From Bacteroidales bacterium UBA1745 (GTDB taxonomy: Bacteria > Bacteroidota > Bacteroidia > Bacteroidales > UBA932): DNA of 34,166 nucleotides. The position numbers and the translations under genes were made by a program. The notes below the pieces were generated by a model. It was given only the letters and a program-made list of their open reading frames with translations, was not told the origin of the DNA and made no database searches. Positions within the stretch are counted from its first letter, which is position 1; each line of letters opens with the position of its first letter. Location of the stretch: assembly GCA_002314885.1 (NCBI GenBank), contig DCHT01000007.1, positions 1-34,166 of the forward strand, given 5' to 3'. This document shows, piece by piece, positions 8,216-16,799 of the stretch.

Positions 8216-10273
8216 ATGAAGAAGGAAAAGGACATATCTCTCAGAAAGGAGAACACTCGCAGGACCCTCAGGCTGATGGCTCCTCTCGTAGTGCTCTTTG
8301 CTGTCGTACTGGTTCTGCTGCCTAGAGGCGGCAAATTCGACTACGACTACAGGAAGGGCTCACCGTGGATGCACGAGACCCTCAAGGCCGAAGTGGATTT
8401 CCCTATACTGAAGACTGAAGAGCAGCTTATGCGTGAAAGGGAAGCCCTTGGAAGCGAGATCGTCCCTTATTACAGATACGCCGACGAGACAGCTTCACAA
8501 GTCCGCACGATGATCTCCGCTGTGGAACTCGGGGAATACGAAAGCGTCAAGCAGAGTGTCCTGTCCGCAGTTTCGGACGTGTATGCCGATGGTGTGCTGC
8601 CGGATATGACGGGCTCCATCTCCAATGCCTCCGACAGGCTAATCTTGGTCCAGAAGGGCAAGCGTGCCGAAAAGACTCCTTGTTCAGCCTTCTTCACCGT
8701 CTCACAGGCCAGGTCTACGGTCGTGGAACTCGTAGGTTCTGATTGCCCTGACGTGAAGGTGGACTCCCTCCTCTCCGCTTCGGGCATCCTTTCGATGATA
8801 GTCCCGGACCTCGTATTTGACAAGGAAACGACTGAACTCGTACACCAGAAGTCAGTGGACTATATCAGCCCGACCTCAGGTATGGTGGAAAGGGGCACGA
8901 CCATAGTCGAGAACGGCGAAATCGTGACCGACGAAATCAAGCAGCAGCTCGATTCCTACAGCGTGGAATTCAACAGGAGCGTAGGCTACAACGGTCCTGT
9001 GGCCCTTATGTGGCTGGGCAATGTGATGATGGCATTCATCCTCGTCCTGCTCCTCTTCCTGTCCATTTACTTCGCGAACAAACGCGTCCTGGACGACTAT
9101 AACCGCTATATCTACCTGGTGATGGTATTTATGCTTTCGGCGGTTGCCACCCTCGTCGTGGATGCCTGTTCGCCGAAGTATATCTACCTTGTGCCATATT
9201 CACTTATGGCCCTGTACCTGATGGCTTTCTTCAAGAAGAGGGTAGTGATGCCGACCTATATACTCAGCCTCCTGCCTGTGCTGCTCTGTTCCCAGAACGG
9301 ACCTGAACTCTTCATCGTCCATCTCTTCGCCGGAATGGTCTGCATCTTCACCTACCGCTACTTTAATCGCGGCTGGCTCCAGTTCGTCAATGCCCTCTGC
9401 ATATTCATCGCTGCCGCCGTCGCCTGGTATATGTTCAAGCTGATTAACGGATCTGCCCTCAACGTGGACTACTTCACCCTTCTGTGGCTCTTCCTCGGTT
9501 CCTTCTTCTGCGTTGCCGGATATCCTCTCATCTTCCTCTTCGAGAAGATCTTCAACCTCGTGTCCGACTCCAGGCTCCAGGAACTCAGCGACACCAACAA
9601 TGAATTGCTCATAGACCTTCAGAAGAAGGCTCCTGGCACCTTCCAGCACTGTCTGCAGGTGATGAACCTCTCAGATGCCGCCGCAAGGAGCATAGGCGCA
9701 AACGTGCTTCTGACCAGGGCCGGCGCCCTCTACCACGACATAGGAAAGATGGCCAATCCTCTCTGCTTTGTCGAGAACCAGGTTACTGACGAGGACAAGA
9801 AGTACCATTCAAGGCTGACTCCGGCCGAGAGCGCCCAGGCTATCATCAGCCACGTCACCTACGGCAAGGAACTCGCAGAGAAGAAGCATCTTCCTGAGGC
9901 TGTGCGCAGGTTCATCACGACCCATCACGGTACCACTGACGTGGAGTACTTCCTGACCAAATACCTCAATGGGGGCGGGGATCCGGCAAATGTGGCCGTA
10001 TTCAACTATGCCGGTGAGAACCCTGAATCCAAGGAAGAGTCCATCGTAATGATCTGCGACACACTCGAGGCGGCTTCCAGGACCCTTCCTGACTTCAGCC
10101 GAGAGACCGTGAACAAGTTCGTGGACAGCATCGTGGCCAAGAAGATGAGTCAGGGACAGCTCTGGGACTCACTTCTCACCCAGCACGACATTGCAGTAAT
10201 CAAGGAGACCCTCAAGGAGTATATATGCAATGTACACCACGGCAGGATCAGTTATCCTAAACGCAGATTTTGA
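8216..10273 (+). CDS. 7TM-HD family phosphohydrolase (PgpH-like cyclic-di-AMP phosphodiesterase)
   Basis: A 685-residue membrane protein. A first transmembrane helix (about 19-38, LRLMAPLVVLFAVVLVLLP) is followed by an extracytoplasmic domain of about 220 residues (7TMR-HDED type), then a block of roughly seven membrane helices (about 262-455), and a cytoplasmic HD domain. HD metal ligands are visible: H478 (TFQHCLQ), H507-D508 in ALYHDIGKM, and H570-H571 in TTHHGT. This architecture is that of PgpH, which hydrolyses c-di-AMP to pApA in Listeria; the function here is by homology. It begins 4 bases after the reductase, so it shares that transcription unit, which would place a second-messenger hydrolase with membrane lipid genes. 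Confidence 0.85.
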   Translation: MKKEKDISLRKENTRRTLRLMAPLVVLFAVVLVLLPRGGKFDYDYRKGSPWMHETLKAEVDFPILKTEEQLMREREALGSEIVPYYRYADETASQVRTMISAVELGEYESVKQSVLSAVSDVYADGVLPDMTGSISNASDRLILVQKGKRAEKTPCSAFFTVSQARSTVVELVGSDCPDVKVDSLLSASGILSMIVPDLVFDKETTELVHQKSVDYISPTSGMVERGTTIVENGEIVTDEIKQQLDSYSVEFNRSVGYNGPVALMWLGNVMMAFILVLLLFLSIYFANKRVLDDYNRYIYLVMVFMLSAVATLVVDACSPKYIYLVPYSLMALYLMAFFKKRVVMPTYILSLLPVLLCSQNGPELFIVHLFAGMVCIFTYRYFNRGWLQFVNALCIFIAAAVAWYMFKLINGSALNVDYFTLLWLFLGSFFCVAGYPLIFLFEKIFNLVSDSRLQELSDTNNELLIDLQKKAPGTFQHCLQVMNLSDAAARSIGANVLLTRAGALYHDIGKMANPLCFVENQVTDEDKKYHSRLTPAESAQAIISHVTYGKELAEKKHLPEAVRRFITTHHGTTDVEYFLTKYLNGGGDPANVAVFNYAGENPESKEESIVMICDTLEAASRTLPDFSRETVNKFVDSIVAKKMSQGQLWDSLLTQHDIAVIKETLKEYICNVHHGRISYPKRRF

Positions 10274-10300
10274 TAATTCTGCACAATTCGCTATCTTTGC
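10269..10300 (+). promoter_or_regulatory. tig promoter (-33 TTTG, -7 TATCTTTGC)
   Basis: TTTG at 10269-10272 and TATCTTTGC at 10292-10300 are separated by exactly 19 bases, a full match to the Bacteroidota promoter. The -33 element overlaps the stop codon of the upstream phosphodiesterase gene. The leader to the ATG at 10339 is about 34 bases. Confidence 0.8.
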
Positions 10301-10338
10301 GCGCTTTTATCGATAATAATCAATACAATATAGTAGAA

Positions 10339-11655
10339 ATGAACATCAAAGAAAACAAGATTGACGAGCTCAATCTCGAACTTACCCTCTCAGTAGCCCA
10401 CGAGGACTATGCAGAGGCAAAGAAGAAACAGCTTACTGAATTCCGCCGCAGGGCAGAGATCAAGGGTTTCCGCAAGGGAATGGTCCCTATGTCACTCGTT
10501 GAGAAGATGTATGGCCAGCAGGCTCTCGTAGACGCTGTCAACGACATCATCTCAAAGACTCTCGGCAACTATATCGAGGAGAATAAGCTCCGCGTCATCG
10601 GTGAGCCTCTCCCAAGCGAGGACGGCCCTCACAATGAGTGGAAGGACGGCAACGATTTCGAATTCAAGTTCGACATCGCCCAGAATCCTGAGCTCACTTT
10701 CGAACTCGACGCAAAGGACGAGATCGTTTACTACACCATCACCGCTACCAAGGAGGCCAAGGCTGAGATGAAGGCAAATATGCTCCGTCAGTATGGTTCA
10801 CTCGTTGACGGCGAGGCTGCAAAGGAAGAGGACTTCCTCATCGCAGACTTCCAGCAGGGTGAGACCAGCGTAGAGGGCACTTATGTTTCCGTACGCAACA
10901 TCGCAGAGGCTGTACGTCCTGCATTCATCGGCGTGAAGCCAGGTGCTGAGCTCACCGTAAACGTGAACGAGGCATTCGAGAACGAGACCGACCGCGCTTC
11001 AATGCTCAAGGTTACCAAGGAAGAGCTTGCTTCTATGGATCCTGAGTGGAAGATGACTGTCATCAACGTGAAGACCTTCGAGCCTGCAGCTCTCTGCCAG
11101 GAGACTTACGACAAGATCTTCGGCGAGGGTCAGGTAGCTGACGAGGCTGCTTTCGACGCAAAGATCGAAGAGAGACTCAAGGCTGAATACGTATCCGAGG
11201 CTGACTACCGCTTCCAGAAGGACGCAAAGGACTATCTCGTGGAGAAGTCCGGCGTTGCAGTTCCTGAGAAGTTCCTCAAGAGGTGGATCTTCGTCGCTAA
11301 CGACGGCAAGTTCACTATGGAGGAGATCGAGAAGGAATGGCCTATGTTCATCGAGGACTACAAGTGGCAGCTCGTACGCGAGTACCTTATGAGGAAGCTT
11401 GACGTCAAGGTTACCGAGGAAGACCTCCTCGCATCTGCAAAGGGCTTTGCTGCATACCAGTTCGCAATGTACGGTATGAACAATATGCCTGACGAGCAGC
11501 TCGAGAGCTTCGCAAAGAACATCCTCTCTCAGGAGAAGGAGGGTCGCCGCATCGCAGAGCAGGTTGAGAACGAGAAGACCATCGCAGCAGTGCGTGGCCT
11601 CGTAAGCCTCTCCAAGAAGCGCATTTCCCTCAACAACTTCCGCGAGCTGAAGTAA
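10339..11655 (+). CDS. tig: Trigger factor, ribosome-associated chaperone and peptidyl-prolyl isomerase
   Basis: The protein has 438 residues. The reading frame is open further upstream, but the start is at the ATG at 10339 because the promoter at 10292-10300 lies inside the longer frame and the homologous N-terminus begins MNIKENK. The ribosome-docking signature GFRKGMVP (residues 43-50, family pattern GFRxGxxP) is intact. A weakly conserved middle domain follows, then a helical C-terminal chaperone region with many Lys/Glu. It binds nascent chains at the ribosome exit. It sits immediately ahead of clpP and clpX, the classic tig-clpP-clpX order. Codon bias is strong, as expected for an abundant protein. 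A terminator follows the stop. Confidence 0.93.
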   Translation: MNIKENKIDELNLELTLSVAHEDYAEAKKKQLTEFRRRAEIKGFRKGMVPMSLVEKMYGQQALVDAVNDIISKTLGNYIEENKLRVIGEPLPSEDGPHNEWKDGNDFEFKFDIAQNPELTFELDAKDEIVYYTITATKEAKAEMKANMLRQYGSLVDGEAAKEEDFLIADFQQGETSVEGTYVSVRNIAEAVRPAFIGVKPGAELTVNVNEAFENETDRASMLKVTKEELASMDPEWKMTVINVKTFEPAALCQETYDKIFGEGQVADEAAFDAKIEERLKAEYVSEADYRFQKDAKDYLVEKSGVAVPEKFLKRWIFVANDGKFTMEEIEKEWPMFIEDYKWQLVREYLMRKLDVKVTEEDLLASAKGFAAYQFAMYGMNNMPDEQLESFAKNILSQEKEGRRIAEQVENEKTIAAVRGLVSLSKKRISLNNFRELK

Positions 11656-11672
11656 GAGAAAGAGACAATCGC

Positions 11673-11703
11673 AAGGCCGCGAGGTAATCGCGGCCTTTCT
11701 TTT
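11673..11703 (+). terminator. Rho-independent terminator after tig
   Basis: A perfect 10-bp stem, AAGGCCGCGA (11673-11682) with TCGCGGCCTT (11688-11697), has a 5-base loop and is followed by TCTTTT. It separates tig from clpPX. Confidence 0.85.
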
Positions 11704-11737
11704 AAGTATATATAAGTGTAACGACGACAATACTTAT

Positions 11738-12403
11738 ATGACAGATTTCGAAAAATTCGCACATAGCACGGCAAGAATCAGTTCTACCGCTATGAATGAC
11801 TATCAGAGGACAGTCAATTCCTACATCACTCCTAACGTAATCGAGGAGAGGCAGCTCAATGTGGCTTCTATGACGGTTTTCGACCGTCTCCTTATGGACC
11901 GCATCCTGTTCCTTGGTGTGCCTATTGACGACGACGTCGCCAACATCGTCCAGGCGCAGCTTCTCTTCCTTGCGTCCCAGGACCCTAAGGCAGACATCTC
12001 CCTCTATCTCAACACCCCTGGCGGACAGGTTTCATCCGGTCTCGGCATCTACGACACTATGCAGCTCATCGAGCCTGACGTAGCCACCATCTGTACCGGT
12101 ATGGCCGCTTCAATGGGCTCAGTGCTTCTCTGCGCCGGTGCCCACGGCAAGCGTTCAGCCCTCCCTCACTCAAGGGTGCTCATCCATCAGCCTCTCGGAG
12201 GCGCCCGCGGCCAGGCATCCGACATCGAGATTGCAGCCCGCGAGATTCTCAAGACCAAACAGGAACTCTACAAAATCATATCCGAGCACAGCGGTCAGTC
12301 CATCAAGAAGATTACTGCAGATGCCGACAGGGATTACTGGATGACCAGCCAGGAAGCCCTCGAGTACGGTATGATTGACGAGATACTTACCAGAAGGAAA
12401 TAA
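11738..12403 (+). CDS. clpP: ATP-dependent Clp protease proteolytic subunit
   Basis: The protein has 221 residues with the serine protease triad S125 (GMAASMGS), H150 (IHQPLGG) and D199 (DADRDYW). Their spacing (25 and 49 residues) equals that of E. coli ClpP S97/H122/D171. It forms the tetradecameric chamber fed by ClpX. The N-terminal extension of about 25 residues before NSYITPNVIEERQ is likely a propeptide. No clear -7 box lies in the 34 bases between the tig terminator and the ATG; the leader is AT-rich with short inverted repeats around the start. Its TAA shares the A with the clpX start (TAATG), implying translational coupling. Confidence 0.96.
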   Translation: MTDFEKFAHSTARISSTAMNDYQRTVNSYITPNVIEERQLNVASMTVFDRLLMDRILFLGVPIDDDVANIVQAQLLFLASQDPKADISLYLNTPGGQVSSGLGIYDTMQLIEPDVATICTGMAASMGSVLLCAGAHGKRSALPHSRVLIHQPLGGARGQASDIEIAAREILKTKQELYKIISEHSGQSIKKITADADRDYWMTSQEALEYGMIDEILTRRK

Positions 12404-13626
12404 TGGCAGGAAAGTCAGAAAGACGCTGTATGTTCTGTGGCAGGCCCGAGTCTCAAGTCCCGGTCCTGCTTCAGGGCGAAACAGGCTGCATCTGCAGTGA
12501 CTGCATCAAGATAGGCTATGAATATCTTGGTGAATACGGCCTCACTCCCGAGGCCGGCCGCAAGTCCTCAAAGAAGGCAGCCGTCAATTATAAGAAGCTT
12601 ACTCCCAAGGAGATACACGCAGAGCTGGACCAGTATGTGATCGGTCAGGACAGGGCTAAGAAGCTGCTGTCCGTGGCCGTTTACAACCACTACAAGAGAC
12701 TGGAATCCAACCTGAACGTAAAGGGCAGGAAGGACGTTGAGATCGAGAAGTCCAACATCCTTATGGTCGGTCCGACCGGTACCGGCAAGACCCTCCTCGC
12801 CAGGACCATCGCCAAGTTCCTCGACGTGCCTTTCACCATCGTGGATGCCACCGTCCTCACTGAGGCCGGTTATGTGGGCGAAGACGTGGAAAGCATACTC
12901 TCAAGGCTGCTCCAGGAGGCCGACTACGACCAGGAGAAGGCTGAGAGGGGCATCGTGTTCATAGACGAGATAGACAAGATCACCCGCAAGAGCGACAACC
13001 CTTCAATTACGAAGGACGTCGGAGGAGAGGGTGTTCAGCAGGGACTCCTCAAGCTGCTGGAAGGCAGCATCGTGAATGTGCCACCAAAGGGCGGCAGAAA
13101 GCATCCGGAGCAGGAATTCGTGCACATGAACACCCAGAACATACTCTTCATCTGCGGTGGTGCTTTTGAAGGAATCGAGCGCAAGATCGCACAGCGTGTG
13201 AACACCAAAGTCATCGGCTACGGCACCCAGAACACTCCGCTCTACGACAAGGAGAATCTGCTTCAGTACGTCAATGCCCAGGACCTCCGTGCCTACGGCC
13301 TCATCCCTGAGATCATCGGCCGTCTGCCGGTCCTCACTTATCTTGACCAACTGGACAGGGAGGCTCTCAAGAGGATACTCACCGAGCCGAGGAATGCCAT
13401 CGTGAAGCAGTACAAGAAGATGTTCGAACTCGACGGAAAGACTCTTATCATCGATTCCGACGTACTCGACCTTATCGTGGACACTTCAATTGAGAAGAAA
13501 CTCGGCGCCCGTGGACTCCGCAGCATCTGCGAGCAGATAATGACGGACGCAATGTATGAAGCGCCATCTTCACCTAAGAAGACCTGGCACGTCACATTGA
13601 ACTACGCCAAACAGCACATTAACTAG
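12403..13626 (+). CDS. clpX: ATP-dependent Clp protease ATP-binding subunit ClpX
   Basis: AAA+ unfoldase that feeds substrates to ClpP; 407 residues. The N-terminal zinc-binding domain has C9, C12, C31 and C34 (an extra Cys at 29). Walker A is GPTGTGKT (123-130) and Walker B is IVFIDEIDK (D188, E189). The IGRLPVL segment and the sensor-2 GARGLRSI near residue 370 are present. The start overlaps the clpP stop by one base. The stop TAG overlaps the stop of the convergent HAD gene in a shared CTAG at 13623-13626, and no terminator hairpin is visible there. Confidence 0.97.
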   Translation: MAGKSERRCMFCGRPESQVPVLLQGETGCICSDCIKIGYEYLGEYGLTPEAGRKSSKKAAVNYKKLTPKEIHAELDQYVIGQDRAKKLLSVAVYNHYKRLESNLNVKGRKDVEIEKSNILMVGPTGTGKTLLARTIAKFLDVPFTIVDATVLTEAGYVGEDVESILSRLLQEADYDQEKAERGIVFIDEIDKITRKSDNPSITKDVGGEGVQQGLLKLLEGSIVNVPPKGGRKHPEQEFVHMNTQNILFICGGAFEGIERKIAQRVNTKVIGYGTQNTPLYDKENLLQYVNAQDLRAYGLIPEIIGRLPVLTYLDQLDREALKRILTEPRNAIVKQYKKMFELDGKTLIIDSDVLDLIVDTSIEKKLGARGLRSICEQIMTDAMYEAPSSPKKTWHVTLNYAKQHIN

Positions 13627-14462
13627 CGGGAAGACTTCGTAAGTCTCTGGAGTTCGTAATCCGCTTTGATCTTATCGATGATAGCCGTGACTACCTTGTA
13701 GTTGCGGCTGTCTTTCGTATAAGAGGTAGGGGCGATGAAGTTCACGCGCTCCTGCCTGAGCAGTTTCTCCGCGGTGGCCTTCTTGTGAGGGATTTCCGGA
13801 TTGTAGACGGCAATGCTGTGTCCGCCGAACATCTTCACGATCTTCATACAAGGCACGTCGGTCTGGCCGTCGCCGAAATAGACCATATGTGGGAAAGGAA
13901 TCCTCTTCTTGTCCTCGTCCTGGCTCTCGTTCACGAGCTTGTTGTCGCGTATGCTGAGAATGCCTTTGTTGATCTTGAAGAGGAACTGGGTCTTGGCGGT
14001 GTAGTCCACTGCCACGCCCGGCCAGATGGCCTCTCCGTTGTCGTCATAGATGAATGAGCAGGCGAAGATGCGTTTGAATTCCTTTGCGATAGGGGTGCCT
14101 TCGATGATCTCGGCAAGGCCTGAGGAATTGATGTAGTGCTCCACTACGACGCCTTTTTCCTCGCCGTAGCGCCTGGTGAGCTGGAACCACTCGAGCACGC
14201 CCTCGAAGAGCTCTACTCGCTTTCCGAAGTTCTGGAAGTCCTTCTTCCTGAGGTGTATGCCTTTCTTCTTCGCCTCGTCGAACATCAGCTTCATATAGCT
14301 GAGGATGTTGCTGGCATCCTGTCCTATGGCGATCTCGTCGCTCATTCTCCAGAATTTCTCCGGGCTTTTCTCAATAGCCTGGATAAAGCCGAATTCCTGC
14401 ATGTTGCCAGGGGAGAGAGTGCCGTCGAAGTCGTATATAAGTGCTACAATCGGTTTCTTCAT
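13623..14462 (-). CDS. HAD-superfamily phosphatase
   Basis: The protein has 279 residues. HAD motif I is DFDGTLSP, with nucleophile D11 and acid/base D13. A helical cap region follows (about 20-110), and motif IV is FGDGQTDVPC, with conserved acidic residues that bind Mg2+. The substrate is not evident; resemblance to phosphoserine/phosphocholine phosphatase-type HADs is only general. The start ATG fits a -7 box on the same strand 19 bases upstream. It is transcribed toward clpX and ends in the shared CTAG. It diverges from the GH3 glycosidase gene with nearly touching promoters. Confidence 0.8.
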   Translation of the reverse strand: MKKPIVALIYDFDGTLSPGNMQEFGFIQAIEKSPEKFWRMSDEIAIGQDASNILSYMKLMFDEAKKKGIHLRKKDFQNFGKRVELFEGVLEWFQLTRRYGEEKGVVVEHYINSSGLAEIIEGTPIAKEFKRIFACSFIYDDNGEAIWPGVAVDYTAKTQFLFKINKGILSIRDNKLVNESQDEDKKRIPFPHMVYFGDGQTDVPCMKIVKMFGGHSIAVYNPEIPHKKATAEKLLRQERVNFIAPTSYTKDSRNYKVVTAIIDKIKADYELQRLTKSSR

Positions 14463-14468
14463 ATCATC

Positions 14469-14500
14469 TTGATTTTCAGGCGCAAATATACTAATTTTGC
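14469..14500 (+). promoter_or_regulatory. GH3 glycosidase promoter
   Basis: TAATTTTGC at 14492-14500 fits TAnnTTTGC, with TTG at 14469-14471, 20 bases upstream. It overlaps the minus-strand promoter region of the HAD gene, so the two may compete or share control. Confidence 0.65.
14482..14490 (-). promoter_or_regulatory. HAD gene promoter, -7 box (minus strand)
   Basis: Read on the minus strand the sequence is TATATTTGC, a perfect TAnnTTTGC. It lies 19 bases before the HAD ATG. No clear -33 element is visible. Confidence 0.65.
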
Positions 14501-14522
14501 TTGTAATAACGACATTTGTACT

Positions 14523-16742
14523 ATGAGACGACCTATCCTTATTGCATCTCTGTTGCTTGCAGTACTCTTCGGCTGCACTCCTAAGGCCGAACTTCCAGTT
14601 TACCTAGACGAGAACAAAGCCCTTGACGAAAGGGTATCCGACGCGCTTTCCCGTATGACTACGGAAGAGAAGATCGCAATCATCCACGCCCAGAGCAAGT
14701 TCTCCAGCCCTGGCGTTCCTCGTCTCGGTATTCCTGAGCTCTGGACCACCGACGGTCCTCACGGCATCCGTCCCGAGGTGCTTTGGGATGAGTGGAACCA
14801 GGCCGGCTGGACCAACGACTCCATAATTGCTTTTCCGGCTCTGACCTGCCTTGCAGCCAGCTGGAACCCTGAAATGTCGGCCCTTTACGGAAAGTCAATC
14901 GGTGAAGAGGCCAGATATCGTGAAAAGGATGTGCTCCTTGGACCGGGCGTCAACATTGCCCGCACTCCGCTCAACGGCCGCAATTTCGAATATATGGGCG
15001 AGGATCCATATCTCGCCGGCGAGATGGTCGTTCCTTATATTAAAGAGGTGCAGGCCAATGGCGTCGCAACCTGCGTGAAGCACTATTGCCTCAACAACGA
15101 GGAAACGCATCGTCACTCCGTTGATATCAACCTGGATGACCGCGCCCTCTACGAAATATATCTGCCGGCCTTCAAGAAAGCTGTGCAGGAAGGCGGTAGC
15201 TGGAGCATTATGGCCAGCTACAATCTCTATCAGGGCCAGCACGTATGCCACAATGACCGTCTTCTCAACCAGATTCTGAAAGGGGAGTGGGGCTTCGACG
15301 GAGCCGTCATCACTGACTGGGGCGGCTGTCACGACACCGACGAGGCCATCCACAACGGACTGGACCTCGAGTTCGGAACCTGGACAAATGGCTTGACTAT
15401 GGGCGCGACCAATGCCTATGACAACTACTTCCTGGCGCTTCCTTACCTCCAGAAGATCCGCAGTGGGGAAGTGGGCACCGAAGAGCTCGACCAGAAGGCC
15501 GCACGCGTGCTCAAGCTCATTATGCGCACCGCGATGAACGGCAACAAGCCGCTGGGCAACAAGTGCTCAGAGGCTCATTATGCCGCTGCCCGCAGGATTG
15601 CCGACGAAGGCATTGTCCTCCTGCGCAACGAGAACGGCAACCTGCCTGTCAAGGCCGATGCGAAGAAGATACTCGTGGTCGGCGAGAATGCCGTCAAGAT
15701 GATGACCGTGGGTGGCGGAAGCTCCTCCCTGAAGGTCCAGAAGGAGATTTCTCCACTCGACGGAATCAGGGCCAGAGCCGCCCAGAACGGTGCTGAAGTC
15801 GTATATGTACGCGGCTATGTGGGCGATGTGACCGGTTCCTACAACGGCGTCGTCACTGGCCAGGACCTCAATGATGAGCGCAGTGCCGAAGAACTCATCG
15901 CAGAGGCTGTGGAGGCTGCAGCACAGGCCGATCAGGTCATCTTCGTGGGTGGCTTGAACAAGGCCAAACACCAGGACTGCGAGGGCAAGGACCGCAAGGA
16001 ACTCGGCCTTCCATACGGTCAGGACGCGGTAATCGAGGCTCTTGCTGAGGCTAATCCGGCACTCAGCGTCGTGCTCGTCAGCGGTAATCCTGTCGCAATG
16101 CCTTGGATTGAGAATGTCGCTTCCGTAGTGGAGGCCTGGTATATAGGTTCAGAGGCCGGCGAGGCCATTGCCGACGTGCTTTTCGGGGATGTGAACCCTA
16201 GCGGCAAACTGCCGTTCACCTTCCCTCTGGCCCTGGCTGACAGTCCTGCACATCAGGAGGGTATGGCATTCCCTAACAATGGCGAAACCTACTACGAAGA
16301 GGGCATACTCGTGGGCTATCGCTGGTTCGACACCAAGCAGATTCCTGTTCTATTCCCGTTCGGCCACGGACTGAGTTACACGACTTTCGAATATTCCGAC
16401 GCCAAGCTCAACAGCAGCCTCGTGAAGGGCGCCACTTCCATCACCCTCAAAGTCAGCGTCAAGAACACTGGCGACCGTGCGGGAGCAGAGGTTGTGCAGC
16501 TCTACATCAAGGATAATGAATCTTCAGTCCTGCGTCCTGAGAAGGAACTCAAGGGCTTCCAGAAGGTCTATCTCGAGCCAGGTCAGAGCAAGACCGTCTC
16601 CTTCCGCATTTCCAAGGAGGCTCTCCAGTACTTCGACGCCGACGCCCACGAGTGGAAGGCTGAGGACGGCGAGTTCGAAGCCCTCGTCGGAGCTTCTGCC
16701 GGCGACATCCGCAGCAGTGTCTCATTCAAGTACCATAACTAG
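14523..16742 (+). CDS. Glycoside hydrolase family 3 lipoprotein (beta-glucosidase-like)
   Basis: The protein has 739 residues. The open frame extends 387 bases upstream across the HAD gene, but the start is at the ATG at 14523 because a lipoprotein signal peptide begins there (RRPILIASLLLAVLFGC, lipobox LFGC) and the promoter is just upstream. GH3 N-terminal barrel: K186-H187 in CVKHY, HRHSV, and the catalytic nucleophile D265 in VITDWGG. A GH3 C-terminal sandwich domain follows, then a fibronectin III-like domain (VVQLYIKD...KELKGFQKV). It likely removes terminal beta-linked sugars from oligosaccharides at the cell surface or periplasm. There is no SusC/SusD partner nearby, so it is not in a visible polysaccharide utilization locus. 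The exact sugar cannot be read. Confidence 0.9.
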   Translation: MRRPILIASLLLAVLFGCTPKAELPVYLDENKALDERVSDALSRMTTEEKIAIIHAQSKFSSPGVPRLGIPELWTTDGPHGIRPEVLWDEWNQAGWTNDSIIAFPALTCLAASWNPEMSALYGKSIGEEARYREKDVLLGPGVNIARTPLNGRNFEYMGEDPYLAGEMVVPYIKEVQANGVATCVKHYCLNNEETHRHSVDINLDDRALYEIYLPAFKKAVQEGGSWSIMASYNLYQGQHVCHNDRLLNQILKGEWGFDGAVITDWGGCHDTDEAIHNGLDLEFGTWTNGLTMGATNAYDNYFLALPYLQKIRSGEVGTEELDQKAARVLKLIMRTAMNGNKPLGNKCSEAHYAAARRIADEGIVLLRNENGNLPVKADAKKILVVGENAVKMMTVGGGSSSLKVQKEISPLDGIRARAAQNGAEVVYVRGYVGDVTGSYNGVVTGQDLNDERSAEELIAEAVEAAAQADQVIFVGGLNKAKHQDCEGKDRKELGLPYGQDAVIEALAEANPALSVVLVSGNPVAMPWIENVASVVEAWYIGSEAGEAIADVLFGDVNPSGKLPFTFPLALADSPAHQEGMAFPNNGETYYEEGILVGYRWFDTKQIPVLFPFGHGLSYTTFEYSDAKLNSSLVKGATSITLKVSVKNTGDRAGAEVVQLYIKDNESSVLRPEKELKGFQKVYLEPGQSKTVSFRISKEALQYFDADAHEWKAEDGEFEALVGASAGDIRSSVSFKYHN

Positions 16743-16761
16743 CATTTGCAACTTTTTTTCT

Positions 16762-16770
16762 TAGATTTGC
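16762..16770 (+). promoter_or_regulatory. -7 box before the small outer-membrane protein gene
   Basis: TAGATTTGC fits TAnnTTTGC and lies 29 bases before the ATG at 16800. A TTTG at 16745-16748 is too close (13 bases) to be a standard -33 element. Confidence 0.55.
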
Positions 16771-16799
16771 ATCTAATAACTGTCTCTAATAATATTATT

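Noticed and set aside
11704..11737. Nested inverted repeats (TAAGTAT/ATACTTA and ATAAGT/ACTTAT) around the clpP start as a thermosensor
   Set aside because: Short AT-only stems in a 34-base spacer can arise by chance; noted in the clpP entry but not called as a regulatory RNA.
14136..14522. N-terminal extension of the GH3 frame across the HAD gene
   Set aside because: It is antisense to the HAD gene, lies before the promoter at 14492-14500, and the lipoprotein signal peptide begins at 14523.
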